From the NCBI RefSeq assembly GCF_000379105.1, contig NZ_KB900609.1, forward strand, positions 3,302,389-3,366,388: 64,000 nucleotides of DNA, written 5' to 3'. Positions 38,740-47,622 of this stretch are shown piece by piece (positions within the stretch are counted from its first letter, which is position 1; each line of letters begins with the position of its first letter). This stretch comes from Methylobacterium sp. WSM2598. Lineage in GTDB: Bacteria; Pseudomonadota; Alphaproteobacteria; Rhizobiales; Beijerinckiaceae. Under the pieces are notes generated by a model that worked only from the letters and a program-made list of their open reading frames with translations, did not search any database and was not told the origin of the DNA. Both the position numbers and the translations under genes were made by a program.

Positions 38740-39855
38740 ATGCGTCTCTCCCGCCTCGTTCCGATCCTCCTCCTCTGCCTCGCCGCGCCCCTGGCGGCGG
38801 GCCCGGCCCGCGCCCTGTCGCGGGTGAAGGATCTCGCCACGATCGAGGGCGTGCGCCCCAACCAGCTCGTCGGCTACGGCATCGTCGTCGGGCTCAACGG
38901 CACCGGCGACACGCTCAACAACGTGCCCTTCACCAAGCAATCGGTGCAGGCGATGCTGGAGCGGCTCGGGGTCAATACCCGCGGCGCCACCATGCGCACG
39001 GCGAACCTCGCCGCCGTCATGGTGACGGCGAACCTGCCGCCCTTCGCCGCCCAGGGCACACGGATCGACGTCACGGTCTCCTCGCTGGGGGACGCCAAGT
39101 CCCTGCAGGGCGGCACGCTCCTGGTCACGCCGCTCCTCGGCGCGGACGGCGAGGTCTACGCCCTGGCGCAGGGGTCGCTCGCCATCGCGGGGTTCCAGGC
39201 CGAGGGCGACGCCGCCAAGGTCACCCGCGGCGTGCCGACGAACGGGCGCATCGCCAACGGCGCGATGATCGAGCGCGAGATCGAGTTCAAGCTCGGCCAG
39301 CAGCGGGCGCTGCGGCTCTCGCTGCGCAACCCGGACCTCACCACCTCGAAGCGGATCGCCGCGGCGATCAACGACTTCATGGGGGCCGATACGGCCGAGC
39401 CCACCGACCCCTCCACCGTCACCCTGCAGGTGCCGCCGCGCTACCAGGGCAACATGATCCGGCTGCTCACCGAGATTGAGCAGCTCAAGGTCGAGCCCGA
39501 CCAGACCGCCCGCGTCGTCATCGACGAGCGCTCCGGCATCATCGTGATGGGCCGCGACGTGCGCGTCTCCACGGTGGCGGTGGCGCAGGGCAACCTCACC
39601 GTCACGATCACCGAGCAGCCGCAGGTCAGCCAGCCCGAACCCCTGTCCCAGGGCCAGACCGTGGTGGTGCCGCGCACCGCCATCAAGGTCGAGACCGGCG
39701 ACCGCAATAAGCTCGCCCTCGTCAAGGAGGGCGTGAGCCTGCGCGAGCTCGTGGACGGCCTCAACGCGCTCGGCATCGGCCCGCGCGACCTGATCTCGAT
39801 CCTGCAGGCCATCAAGGCCTCGGGCGCCCTCCAGGCCGACATCGAGGTGATGTGA
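38740..39855 (+). CDS. flgI: flagellar P-ring protein FlgI
   Basis: A 371-residue periplasmic P-ring protein with signal peptide MRLSRLVPILLLCLAAPLAA. LVGYGIVVGLNGTGD, FTKQSVQAMLERLGVN, NVAAVMVTANLP-like AAVMVTANLPPFA, and the C-terminal DLISILQAIKASGALQADIEVM (part) match the family. An upstream in-frame GTG at 38737 is possible but the ATG is favoured by the RBS-like AGGA. The next gene is 28 bases downstream. Confidence 0.95.
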   Translation: MRLSRLVPILLLCLAAPLAAGPARALSRVKDLATIEGVRPNQLVGYGIVVGLNGTGDTLNNVPFTKQSVQAMLERLGVNTRGATMRTANLAAVMVTANLPPFAAQGTRIDVTVSSLGDAKSLQGGTLLVTPLLGADGEVYALAQGSLAIAGFQAEGDAAKVTRGVPTNGRIANGAMIEREIEFKLGQQRALRLSLRNPDLTTSKRIAAAINDFMGADTAEPTDPSTVTLQVPPRYQGNMIRLLTEIEQLKVEPDQTARVVIDERSGIIVMGRDVRVSTVAVAQGNLTVTITEQPQVSQPEPLSQGQTVVVPRTAIKVETGDRNKLALVKEGVSLRELVDGLNALGIGPRDLISILQAIKASGALQADIEVM

Positions 39856-39883
39856 CGGCCTCGCCGCAAAGGAGATTCCCGCC

Positions 39884-40234
39884 ATGCTCCCCCTCGCTCC
39901 CCTCGCCGCCACCACGGCGATCGCCGCCGGCCGGGCCCTCGCGGGCGTCGCCGGCGCCGCGCTCGGCACCGCGACCGGCGGAACCGCCAAGATCAGGAAG
40001 ACCGCGCAGGACTTCGAGTCGATGTTCCTGGAGACGACCCTCGACAAGCTGAACGGGTCGACCGGGTCCGACGGCCCGCTCGGCGAGAACGGCACCGGCG
40101 GCGGCGTCTACCGCTCGATGCTGAACAAGGAATACGCGCAGAGCGTCGTGAAGAGCGGCGGCGTCGGCATCGGCGACCAGGTGATGCGCGAGATGCTGCG
40201 CATGCAGGAGGCGGGGAATGCCGCCGCGGCCTGA
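39884..40234 (+). CDS. FlgJ-type rod-binding protein (rod cap domain only)
   Basis: A 116-residue protein matching the N-terminal rod-capping half of FlgJ: KTAQDFESMFLETTLDKL, then GGGVYRSMLNKEYAQSVVKSGG and GIGDQVMREML. The C-terminal peptidoglycan hydrolase domain is absent, as in many alphaproteobacteria, so a separate enzyme must open the wall. In Rhizobiales the orthologue is also called CheL in some genomes. It sits behind flgI, and the following gene overlaps its end by 17 bases. Confidence 0.85.
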   Translation: MLPLAPLAATTAIAAGRALAGVAGAALGTATGGTAKIRKTAQDFESMFLETTLDKLNGSTGSDGPLGENGTGGGVYRSMLNKEYAQSVVKSGGVGIGDQVMREMLRMQEAGNAAAA

Positions 40235-40691
40235 GCCCGTGCGGGTCGCGGATGCGGCCGCGGCCGAGCGCCTCGTCGCCGAGACGCTCGGCCGGATGAG
40301 CGCCCTCGAAGCCGCCCTGGAGGCGGAGAGCGCGCATGTGCGCGCGGGCCGCCTGCGCGAGGGATTGGCGGGCGAGGCCGCGAAGGCGGCCCTGGCCGGC
40401 GCCTACCTGACCGGGCTGGAGGAGGTGAAGGCGAATGCGGTGGCGCTGGCGCGCTTCGCCCCGGCCGGGATCGCGGCGCTGCGCGAGGCGCATCGCCGCT
40501 TCGCGGCGGTGCTGGAGCGCAACCAGGCGGTGCTCGCCACGGCCCGCAGCGTCTCCGAGGGGCTGCTGAAATCGCTCTCGGCGGATCTCGCCCGGGCGGA
40601 CCAGCCGCAGGGCTACGGCCGCGCCCGGCCGATGCCCTCGCCCTATGGGCCGGCGCGGGCGACGCCGCTGGTCCTGTCGCGCAGCCTGTAG
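40218..40691 (+). CDS. FlgN-like export chaperone candidate
   Basis: A 157-residue cytoplasmic, largely helical protein (ADAAAAERLVAETLGRMSAL, then LERNQAVLATARSVSEGLLK). The position behind flgI and the rod-cap gene, the length and the helix pattern fit FlgN-type chaperones that protect FlgK and FlgL before export. Sequence identity to E. coli FlgN cannot be judged by eye. Its start lies inside the preceding gene, so translation is probably coupled. Confidence 0.65.
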   Translation: MPPRPEPVRVADAAAAERLVAETLGRMSALEAALEAESAHVRAGRLREGLAGEAAKAALAGAYLTGLEEVKANAVALARFAPAGIAALREAHRRFAAVLERNQAVLATARSVSEGLLKSLSADLARADQPQGYGRARPMPSPYGPARATPLVLSRSL

Positions 40692-40773
40692 GGCCGTGAC
40701 GGTCCGCGAACTCGCCGCAACCCGCGATATCGGGCGGAGCGCCCGGGCCGGACATCGCCACGTCCGCGACCGC

Positions 40774-41097
40774 TCAGCGCGTCAGGGACCCGGCGCGCAG
40801 GCGAATGAAGGCCCGCGCCGGGCCGACCTCCGTCTCGGTGCGGGCGTCGAGGTCGAGGCGCCCGCCCGCACCGGTGCGCGCGGCCTCGCGGGCGGCCGGA
40901 CCCCGCCCGCCGGCCGTCCCCGCCTCGGCGGCGACCCGACCGCCGATCCGCAGGCAGGTCCCGCTGCCCGGCAGCGCGGCGAAGCGGGGCCCTTCGGCGA
41001 GGCAGGGCGTCGGCGTGCGGGGCAGGTCGAGGTCGAGCGCCCGGGCCGGTGCGGCGAGGAAGCAGGCCGCCGCCAGCGTCGCGATCGCACGGCTCAT
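40774..41097 (-). CDS. mini-porin-like exported protein (porin N-terminal fragment?)
   Basis: A 107-residue protein with signal peptide MSRAIATLAAACFLAAPARA. The mature part has FAALPGSGTCLRIGGRVAAE and GGRLDLDARTETEVGPARAF, which align with the first strands of alphaproteobacterial Porin_2 proteins (IPGTDTCLRIGGYVR and DARTQTEYG type motifs) but the remaining two thirds of the barrel is missing. It ends cleanly (GSLTR). It may be a truncated porin or a short dedicated protein. It lies between flgN-like and flgL genes. Confidence 0.6.
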   Translation of the reverse strand: MSRAIATLAAACFLAAPARALDLDLPRTPTPCLAEGPRFAALPGSGTCLRIGGRVAAEAGTAGGRGPAAREAARTGAGGRLDLDARTETEVGPARAFIRLRAGSLTR

Positions 41098-41171
41098 GTC
41101 GCTGATCCTTCCCGGCTGCCGGCTCGGACGCGAGCGCGGCGGAGAGCGGCCGCTCCCCGCCGTGCTCCCGC

Positions 41172-42980
41172 CTAAAGGTAGTTCGTGAGCGACAGCTTCG
41201 CCAAGGTGGCGGTGGTCTGATAGCTCGCCTGGAGCTGCGTCTGCAGGGCGAGGAGCTTGGTCGCGACCTCCTGCGTGTCGGCGTTCTCGACCCCGGCGAG
41301 GGCGTTCTGCAGGACGAGGCGGGTCTGGCCGTTCTGCGTCTTCTGGGCGGTGATCCGCCCGGAGGCCAGGGTCAGATCCGTGCTGATGTCCTTGATGGTC
41401 GGGCCGTGATCCGGGCTGAGCAGGCTCTTCAGCCGGTCCGAGAAGGCCGCGTAGCGCGCGTCGTCGCTCGATGCTTCCTGGAAGCTCAGGCTCGCCGCCA
41501 CCGCGAGGCCCGCCATCGCGTCGCGGAGCGGCGCCTCGTTCGCCTGCACGCCGATCCCCACCGTCTCGTTGTCCGAGATCCGCACCTGCGCCGTCTCGCG
41601 CGGATCCGCCGAGGTGTCGTCGCCCCGGTACCAGATCACCGTCCGGCCGCTCGGATCGGCGAGGTAGCCGGCGGCGTTGCCGGCGGCGTCGAGGGCGACC
41701 CGGCGCGGCGCGAGCCCGGGCGAGGCGGACGCGGCGAAGAAGTCCGAGGAGGCCCGCACCGCCGAACTCGCGGCGAGGTCCGTGGTCGCGGCGGTGTCGA
41801 GGGCGCTCCCGAGGGCGTCCGAGAGGTTCTTCGCCGTGTCCGCCGCCGTCGCGCCGATCGCGAAACTGCCGGGCGCGGTCGCGCCCGCCGCCGCGGCCGT
41901 CAGCACGATGACCTTGCTGGTGCCGTCGCGCAGCCCCACCGTGACCCGCACCGTGTCGCCCGGGCTCGGCTGGGCGTTCACGGCGACGGAGACCGAGGCG
42001 GGGCTGCCCCCGCCGAGCGCGGCGCTCGCCCCGGGCGGGGCGGCGCTCTGCACGCCGATCACTTGCACGCCGGCCACTTGGCGGCCGGTCAGCGCCGCGG
42101 AGAGGTTCGCCGCGCTCGCCGCCGCGTCGGCGCCGATGGCGAAGCCGTCGCCGCCCGCAGGCCCGCTGCGGGCCGTGAGGTCGACGAAGCCCTGGCTGCC
42201 GTCCGGGTTCTGAACCGTGACCCGCACGATGTCGCCCTCCTTCGGCTGGCTCGCGAAGGCGAGACTCGCGCTCGCCGCGGTGCCGGCCACCGCGGTGACG
42301 GCGATCGCCGAGGGGTTGGAACTGGTGGCGCCCGCCAGGGTGAAGCCGAAATTCGCCCGCACGGACGGGTCCTGGCTCTCGGCCAGGGTCACGGCGCTCC
42401 CGCTCCGCGCGAGCGAGAGCCGGCCGGTCCGGGGCGTGCCGGTGCCGAGATCGGCGCTGCGGCGCTCGGCGATCACCGCGCCGAGCCCGTCGCGATGCGC
42501 CGCCGCATCGCCGTTCAGGATCACGTCCGCGGTCGCGACCGGGGCGGTGCCGGTGGTGCGCCCCCCGAACAGGTACTGGTTGCCGGTCTGCTGGTTGAGC
42601 GCGTCGACGAGGCCCCCCAGCCGCCCGGCCGCGATCGCCTTGAGGTTGGCGCGCGCGACGCCTCCGGTCTGGGTGCCGGGATTGGCGAATTGGCTCCAGG
42701 TGTCGGAGGCGAGCTTGCCCGCCTGCTGGACGCTGGCCCCGGCGAGGTCGAGGCGCGTCTTCGCGAGGTCGATCGCGGCGTCGGAGGCGTCGAGGGCGGA
42801 GACCTGCGCGTGCGCGGACAGGCTGGTGCTCCGCGCCGTGCCGAGCGCCCCGTAGGTCTGCGCCACCTTGCCGGTGCTGAGCTGCGTCGAGAGCCCGTCG
42901 AGCTGGCTCTTGAGGCCGATGAGCCTGCGGGCGTTGAGGTCGCCCGCGTAGGTGCCGGCCGCGTAGGGAGAGATCGTCAT
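41172..42980 (-). CDS. flgL: hook-filament junction protein FlgL, with large repeat insertion
   Basis: A 602-residue flagellin-related junction protein, about twice the length of E. coli FlgL. The conserved ends are present: RRLIGLKSQLDGLSTQLSTG at the N-terminus, and VENADTQEVATKLLALQTQL with ASYQTTATLAKLSL at the C-terminus. The middle carries two related blocks (about 245-305 and 325-385), both with AxxxPxxGDxVRVTV and FAIGAxAAxxAxNLSxAL patterns. Surface-exposed insertions of this kind vary among flagellins. It follows flgK after 4 bases. Confidence 0.9.
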   Translation of the reverse strand: MTISPYAAGTYAGDLNARRLIGLKSQLDGLSTQLSTGKVAQTYGALGTARSTSLSAHAQVSALDASDAAIDLAKTRLDLAGASVQQAGKLASDTWSQFANPGTQTGGVARANLKAIAAGRLGGLVDALNQQTGNQYLFGGRTTGTAPVATADVILNGDAAAHRDGLGAVIAERRSADLGTGTPRTGRLSLARSGSAVTLAESQDPSVRANFGFTLAGATSSNPSAIAVTAVAGTAASASLAFASQPKEGDIVRVTVQNPDGSQGFVDLTARSGPAGGDGFAIGADAAASAANLSAALTGRQVAGVQVIGVQSAAPPGASAALGGGSPASVSVAVNAQPSPGDTVRVTVGLRDGTSKVIVLTAAAAGATAPGSFAIGATAADTAKNLSDALGSALDTAATTDLAASSAVRASSDFFAASASPGLAPRRVALDAAGNAAGYLADPSGRTVIWYRGDDTSADPRETAQVRISDNETVGIGVQANEAPLRDAMAGLAVAASLSFQEASSDDARYAAFSDRLKSLLSPDHGPTIKDISTDLTLASGRITAQKTQNGQTRLVLQNALAGVENADTQEVATKLLALQTQLQASYQTTATLAKLSLTNYL

Positions 42981-42984
42981 CGCG

Positions 42985-44856
42985 TCAGATCCGCATCAGC
43001 GTGTCCAGGACGTCCCGGGCCGCCGTCAGCACCCGGGCATTGGCGCTGTAGGCGGATTGGAGCTGGATCAGCCGGGAGAGCTCCTCGTCGATGGTGACGC
43101 CGGACGTCTCGCTGAAGCGGCCCTGGGCCGTCGAGAGGGCGATCTTCTGCCCCTCGTCGAGCTGGCTCGCCTGCGAGGCGGCGGCGCCCTGCGCGGCGAT
43201 GACCGCCTGCGCGAAGGCCTGCACGCTGGCGCGGGTGGGCGCCTGCACGCCGCCGATGCCGCTCGCCGCCGAGAAGGTGCGGCTCTCGCGGGTGAGCGCG
43301 TCGGCGAGGAAGCTCGGGCGCGCCGCGTCCGCGTCCTGGGTCCCGTCCGCGGAGGCGACGAGGCGCGAGGTGTCGGCGGCGATCGCCCCGTTGACCGCGA
43401 GCCGCTGGGCGAGGCCGGTGAGGTGCGCGCCGCCCTCGAACGAGCCCGTGTAGACGCTGCCGCCGTGGCCCGAATCGACGAAGAGCGGGATCTGCGGCGC
43501 CCCGTTGCGCGTGTCGGTCGGGCTCGTCGGCACGGTGATCGAGGCCGAGGCGGAGGTCAGCGCGACGCCGCTCGCCAGGATGCGCACGGCGCCCGCGGCG
43601 CCGGAGGGGACGGCGCTCACCGTGAAGCCGGGGCCGAGGGCCGCCGCGATGGCGCCGGCGTAGGTCGAGGAACCGCCCGAGATGTCGAAGGGCACCACGA
43701 GGGCGGTCGGGTCGTCGGTCAGGGCCGGGTCGATCGGGCTGGGGGCGTTCCCGCCCGTCGGCACCAGGATGACGTTGCGGTTCACCCCCGCGGCGCTGCG
43801 CAGGCCGAGCGTCACCGCGTTGCCGGCCTGGAGGCCGGTGAGGTCGATGTCGAAGCCGCTGCCGGCCGCGCCCGTGGCGGGCGTGCCGGTGGCCTGCCGG
43901 TCGCTCATCGCCCGCGACAGGCCGGCCGCGAGGTCGTCGAGCTGCCGCTGCGCCTGGACCAGCGTGTCGTCGCGCAGCGACACCGCCGCGGCGATCGCGC
44001 CGGAGCGGATGCCCTGATCGGCCAGGAGGTCGATGCGGGCGCCGGAGGGCGTCACCGCCGTGATGGTGCCGACGCCCCGCGCCGTCGCGTCCGTGCCGTA
44101 GCGCGATGAGGGGCCGAGCGCGCCGCGCCCGTCGAAGCGCAGGCTGGCCGCCGCCCCGTGGTCGACGAGGGTGACGCCGGAGCCGGTCTGCACGGAGACC
44201 GTGCCGTCCGCCGCCGGACTCGTCTGCACGTCCATGTACTTGGCGAGGTCGGTGATGGCCTGGTCGCGCTGGTCGGCGAGGTCGGCCGCGCGCGAGTCCC
44301 CTGCCCCGCCGCCCGCCGCGGCGATCCGCAGGTTGAGGTCGGCGATCCGCGACAGGAGGGTGCTGGCCGAGGCCACGTCCGCGCTGAGCTGCGTCTCCAG
44401 CCCGCTGCGCAGCTGCTGCACCCCGTTCGCCGCGTCCGCGACCTTGCCGGCGAGGCGCCCGGCGGCGGTCACCGCCGCGGAGCGGTTCGCCGCCGAGGCG
44501 GGGTCGCTCGCCAGGGTCCGGAGCGAGGCCGCGAACGCGTTGGTGATGCCGTCGAGGGCGGAATCGCTGCCGGGCGGGCCGTACAGCGCGTCGATCTGCG
44601 CGTGCACCGAGGAGACGAGGTCCGTGTAGGCCGCCCCCGCCGTCTCCAGGCGGAGCTGCCGCAGGGCCGAGGCGTCGAGGGCGCGCGTCACCGTCCCGGT
44701 CGCGACGCCCGAATTCCCGGGCTGCGAGACCGGCGTGAGCGTGCGCCGGACGTAGCCGGGCGTGCCCTGGTTGGCGACGTTCTGCGAGACGATCCCGATC
44801 GCGGCCTGCGTGACCTGCAGGCCGTCCGCGGCGGTGTTGAGCGCGTTCAGGGCCAT
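42985..44856 (-). CDS. flgK: hook-associated protein FlgK
   Basis: A 623-residue junction protein. The N-terminus ALNTAADGLQVTQAAIGIVS with NVANQGTPGYVRR and the C-terminus GVTIDEELSRLIQLQSAYSA (then ARVLTAARDVLDTLMRI) match the family. It is exported without a signal peptide by the flagellar system and caps the hook for filament growth. It lies between flgE and flgL in one transcript. Confidence 0.94.
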   Translation of the reverse strand: MALNALNTAADGLQVTQAAIGIVSQNVANQGTPGYVRRTLTPVSQPGNSGVATGTVTRALDASALRQLRLETAGAAYTDLVSSVHAQIDALYGPPGSDSALDGITNAFAASLRTLASDPASAANRSAAVTAAGRLAGKVADAANGVQQLRSGLETQLSADVASASTLLSRIADLNLRIAAAGGGAGDSRAADLADQRDQAITDLAKYMDVQTSPAADGTVSVQTGSGVTLVDHGAAASLRFDGRGALGPSSRYGTDATARGVGTITAVTPSGARIDLLADQGIRSGAIAAAVSLRDDTLVQAQRQLDDLAAGLSRAMSDRQATGTPATGAAGSGFDIDLTGLQAGNAVTLGLRSAAGVNRNVILVPTGGNAPSPIDPALTDDPTALVVPFDISGGSSTYAGAIAAALGPGFTVSAVPSGAAGAVRILASGVALTSASASITVPTSPTDTRNGAPQIPLFVDSGHGGSVYTGSFEGGAHLTGLAQRLAVNGAIAADTSRLVASADGTQDADAARPSFLADALTRESRTFSAASGIGGVQAPTRASVQAFAQAVIAAQGAAASQASQLDEGQKIALSTAQGRFSETSGVTIDEELSRLIQLQSAYSANARVLTAARDVLDTLMRI

Positions 44857-44927
44857 GGGCGCACCTCGGGCGGGAGCATCGCAGGGTCAGCGCGGGGCCG
44901 GTCCGGAGGGCTGCCGCGCCGGCCCCG

Positions 44928-46298
44928 TCACCGGATGATGTTGACGAGGTCGGACATCATCTGCTGGGCGGTCGACATCACCCGCGTGTTGGCCGAATAG
45001 GCCTGCTGCGTGATGATGAGCTTCGAGAACTCGTTGGCCGTGTCGGTGTTCGACTGCTCGACGTTGCCGCCTACGACGGTGGTGCCGGCGAGGCCCGAGA
45101 CCGGGCCGCCCGATTCCACCGTCTGGGCGTAGTTGCCGAGCGACTCGGCCTTGAGCGCGTCGGGGGCGTTGAACCGGGCGATGCCGACCTGCGCGAGGGT
45201 GGCGGTGGTGCCGTTCGAGTAGGTGCCGGTGACGCGGCCGTCGCTGGTCACCGCCAAGCTCCTGAGCGTGCCGGAGGCGGAGCCGTTCTGCTGCAGGGTG
45301 TTGGTCGTCACCTGGCCGCCCGCCGCGCCGTACTGGGTGAGGCCGCCCGACGCCGTGTTCAGCGTGAGCGTGCCGAGTGGGACGCCGTCGACCGTGACGT
45401 TCGGGATCGTGGCCGAACCGCCGGCCGGCGCCGTGAGCTGGCCGCTGGCGTTGAACGTGAAGGCGGTCCCCGCATTGGTCCAGGCGGTGGCGGTCGAGTC
45501 CGTGCCGTTCTGCTTGGCGTAGAACAGGTTCCAGGTGTCGCCGGTGCCCGCGGCGCTGTCCGCGGCGGCGACCTTGGCCCAGCGCAGCTGCAGGTTCACG
45601 GGCCCGCCGGCCGCCGAATAGGCGGTGAGCGACCCGCCCGAGAGGCTGGAGGCGAGGAAGCTGCCGCTGTCGGAGGCCGCCACCGTGGCGGGGCTCGCGC
45701 TGGTGCCCGACATCACCCGCACGTCGCCCCCCGCGAGGGCGCCGAGCACGGCCGGTCCCGTGGTGCCGGGCGTGCTCGGCAGGTTGGCCGCGTAGCTGAT
45801 GGTGGTGGTGGCCTGGGCCGGCAGCGCTTGGTTCCCGATCCGGATGACCCCGTTCCCGGTCGCCTGGCCGGTCCGGGGATCGAGGCTCTGGCCCACCAGG
45901 TAGGAGCCGGCCCCGTTCACGAGGTAGCCGTCCTTGTCGACGGCGAAGTCGCCGCGGCGGGTGTAGAGGTCCTGGCTCGTGAAGCTCGGCTGCCCGCCGC
46001 TCGTCGCGCTCGGGGTGCGCACCACGAAGAAGCCGCCCCCGTTGAGCGCCATGTTGGTGGTGATGCCGGTCGAGGCGATGTTGCCCTGCAGCGTGTTGGT
46101 GAACTGGGACGAGGCCGCCACCGAGCCGCTGGTCTGCCGGTCGTTCGGCTGCTCCGCCAGCAGGTCGGCGAAGGTCGTGTCGATGCGGCGATAGCCCGTG
46201 GTCTGGGCATTCGCGATGTTGCCCGAGATGTTGTTGAGCGAGAAGGCCTGGGCCTGGAGGCCCGAGACCGCGGTCTGCATCGCGCTGAAAACGTCCAT
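44928..46298 (-). CDS. flgE: flagellar hook protein FlgE
   Basis: A 456-residue hook subunit. The N-terminal AMQTAVSGLQAQAFSLNNIS with NIANAQTTGYRR, the middle GGGFFVVRTP and the C-terminal EQSNTDTANEFSKLIITQQA (then YSANTRVMSTAQQMM) are diagnostic. The ATG at 46298 has AGGAAG upstream; a GTG one codon earlier is possible. A sigma-54-type promoter lies about 38 bases ahead. It begins the flgE-flgK-flgL unit. Confidence 0.95.
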   Translation of the reverse strand: MDVFSAMQTAVSGLQAQAFSLNNISGNIANAQTTGYRRIDTTFADLLAEQPNDRQTSGSVAASSQFTNTLQGNIASTGITTNMALNGGGFFVVRTPSATSGGQPSFTSQDLYTRRGDFAVDKDGYLVNGAGSYLVGQSLDPRTGQATGNGVIRIGNQALPAQATTTISYAANLPSTPGTTGPAVLGALAGGDVRVMSGTSASPATVAASDSGSFLASSLSGGSLTAYSAAGGPVNLQLRWAKVAAADSAAGTGDTWNLFYAKQNGTDSTATAWTNAGTAFTFNASGQLTAPAGGSATIPNVTVDGVPLGTLTLNTASGGLTQYGAAGGQVTTNTLQQNGSASGTLRSLAVTSDGRVTGTYSNGTTATLAQVGIARFNAPDALKAESLGNYAQTVESGGPVSGLAGTTVVGGNVEQSNTDTANEFSKLIITQQAYSANTRVMSTAQQMMSDLVNIIR

Positions 46299-46335
46299 CA
46301 CCGCACTTCCTGGCCGCGTCGGTGCGGGGATTGCC

Positions 46336-46350
46336 GCAAGCCCGGTGCCA
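46336..46350 (-). promoter_or_regulatory. sigma-54 promoter upstream of flgE
   Basis: On the minus strand TGGCACC (46350-46344), a 4-base spacer and TTGC (46339-46336) match the -24/-12 consensus with one mismatch. The -12 element is 38 bases from the flgE start. Together with the flgF site this supports sigma-54 control of mid-stage flagellar genes. Confidence 0.75.
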
Positions 46351-46535
46351 AAGCCAAGTCATTGATATTGCTAGGGCTCGACCGCCCGCAGGGCGGCAGA
46401 TCCTGCCCAGCCGGGCCGGATGGCGGGCACATTTTGCCGGGACTTTTCCGCAACGGCACAATGCAGGAGGGCGTCTTTACCCGCCGTTGAGCGCGGGCCG
46501 GCTATGCAGGGGGGCAACCCCGGCGGGCTCGACGC

Positions 46536-47003
46536 ATGCGCAGCAAGCGGAACAACCTCATCCACCTGATCTACTTCTCGCGCGCGCTGCTCTCCGCCGA
46601 GCCGGGGACGCGCGCGCGGGAACTCGGCGAGATCGCCCGCCACGCGCAGAAGCGCAACGAGTTCTCGGTCATCACGAGCTTCCTGCTCCTGGAGCAGGGC
46701 TACTTCATCCAGGTGCTGGAGGGCGAGCGCCAATCCGTGCAGGACACCTTCGCGCGCATCGCCAACGACCGGCGCCACCGCGACGTCCAGATCATCGAGT
46801 GGCGCGAGATCGTCAAGCGCGAGTTCTTCACCTCGTTCAACATCGTCCAGCGCAACGCGGCGAATGATGCCCTGTTTCAGAAGGCCAACATCCTGCCGAT
46901 GCTCCAGCGCGGAACGCCGAAGGCGGGAATCGTCCACAATCTCGCGCGGGCGTTGCAGGCCGACTCGATGGCCAAGCAGGGCATCGATCACCTCTTCGTC
47001 TGA
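46536..47003 (+). CDS. BLUF-domain blue-light sensor
   Basis: A 155-residue flavin-binding photoreceptor. The BLUF fold covers about residues 8-100, with the conserved Tyr13 in LIYFSRAL, Asn41 in QKRNEF and Gln59 in YFIQVLEGE: the Tyr-Gln-Asn set that hydrogen-bonds FAD and makes the blue-light response. A helical C-terminal tail (about 105-155) has no enzyme domain, so the protein must signal by contact. The next gene, 123 bases downstream on the same strand, encodes a receiver, an obvious candidate partner. It is transcribed away from flgE. Confidence 0.9.
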   Translation: MRSKRNNLIHLIYFSRALLSAEPGTRARELGEIARHAQKRNEFSVITSFLLLEQGYFIQVLEGERQSVQDTFARIANDRRHRDVQIIEWREIVKREFFTSFNIVQRNAANDALFQKANILPMLQRGTPKAGIVHNLARALQADSMAKQGIDHLFV

Positions 47004-47126
47004 GGCTCGACGGGGAGAGGTGACGGATCGGCGTAGCGCTTCCTCAATCATTTTGCGGTGGTGTTCGCCCATCGCACGCGCCGCCCTCGGCCGGCGCGTC
47101 ACCGCAAACAGGTCTGGTTGGTCCGC

Positions 47127-47579
47127 ATGAGCGACGCTCCTCCGATCCTCATCGTCGACGATCAGGTGAAGCTCCTTCGCCTCGTCACCGAACTGATGAA
47201 CCGGCTCGGCTTTCCGGAGGTCGACGGGGCGACGGACGGGCCTCAGGCGCTCGAGATGCTCCGCGCGCGCAAGTACGGCCTCGTGATCTCGGACCTCGAC
47301 ATGGAGCCGATGGACGGGATCCAGCTCCTGCGCGAGATCCGCGCCGACGACACCCTGGTGAACACGCCCTTCATCCTCACCGAGACGGCCTTCGGGTTCG
47401 AGGACATCAACGTGGCGCACCTCGCGGGGGCCGACGCCTTCATCCTCAAGCCCTTCGACCTCGCCCTGCTGAAGGCGAAGCTCAAGCAGGTGCTGAACCG
47501 CCGCCCGCGCAAGCGCGAGCGCGTTCCGCCGTCGGATTCGCCGCTCACGAGCGAGTTCCCGATGCTCGGCAAGGTCTGA
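47127..47579 (+). CDS. CheY-like single-domain response regulator
   Basis: A 150-residue receiver with no output domain. Acidic pair Asp11-Asp12 (LIVDDQ), phospho-acceptor Asp56 (VISDLDMEPMDG), Thr in FILTETAF and Lys in FILKPF are present. The tail (RRPRKRERVPPSDSPL) is basic and Pro/Ser-rich. The start MSDAPPIL is chosen as the first good ATG. It lies next to the BLUF gene and the flagellar cluster, so it could relay light or chemotactic input to the motor; this is inference. It converges with prfC. Confidence 0.88.
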   Translation: MSDAPPILIVDDQVKLLRLVTELMNRLGFPEVDGATDGPQALEMLRARKYGLVISDLDMEPMDGIQLLREIRADDTLVNTPFILTETAFGFEDINVAHLAGADAFILKPFDLALLKAKLKQVLNRRPRKRERVPPSDSPLTSEFPMLGKV

Positions 47580-47622
47580 GCCGCGCGGGCGCCGCCGGCG
47601 CCGAACGCGGCGCCCCGGCCGG

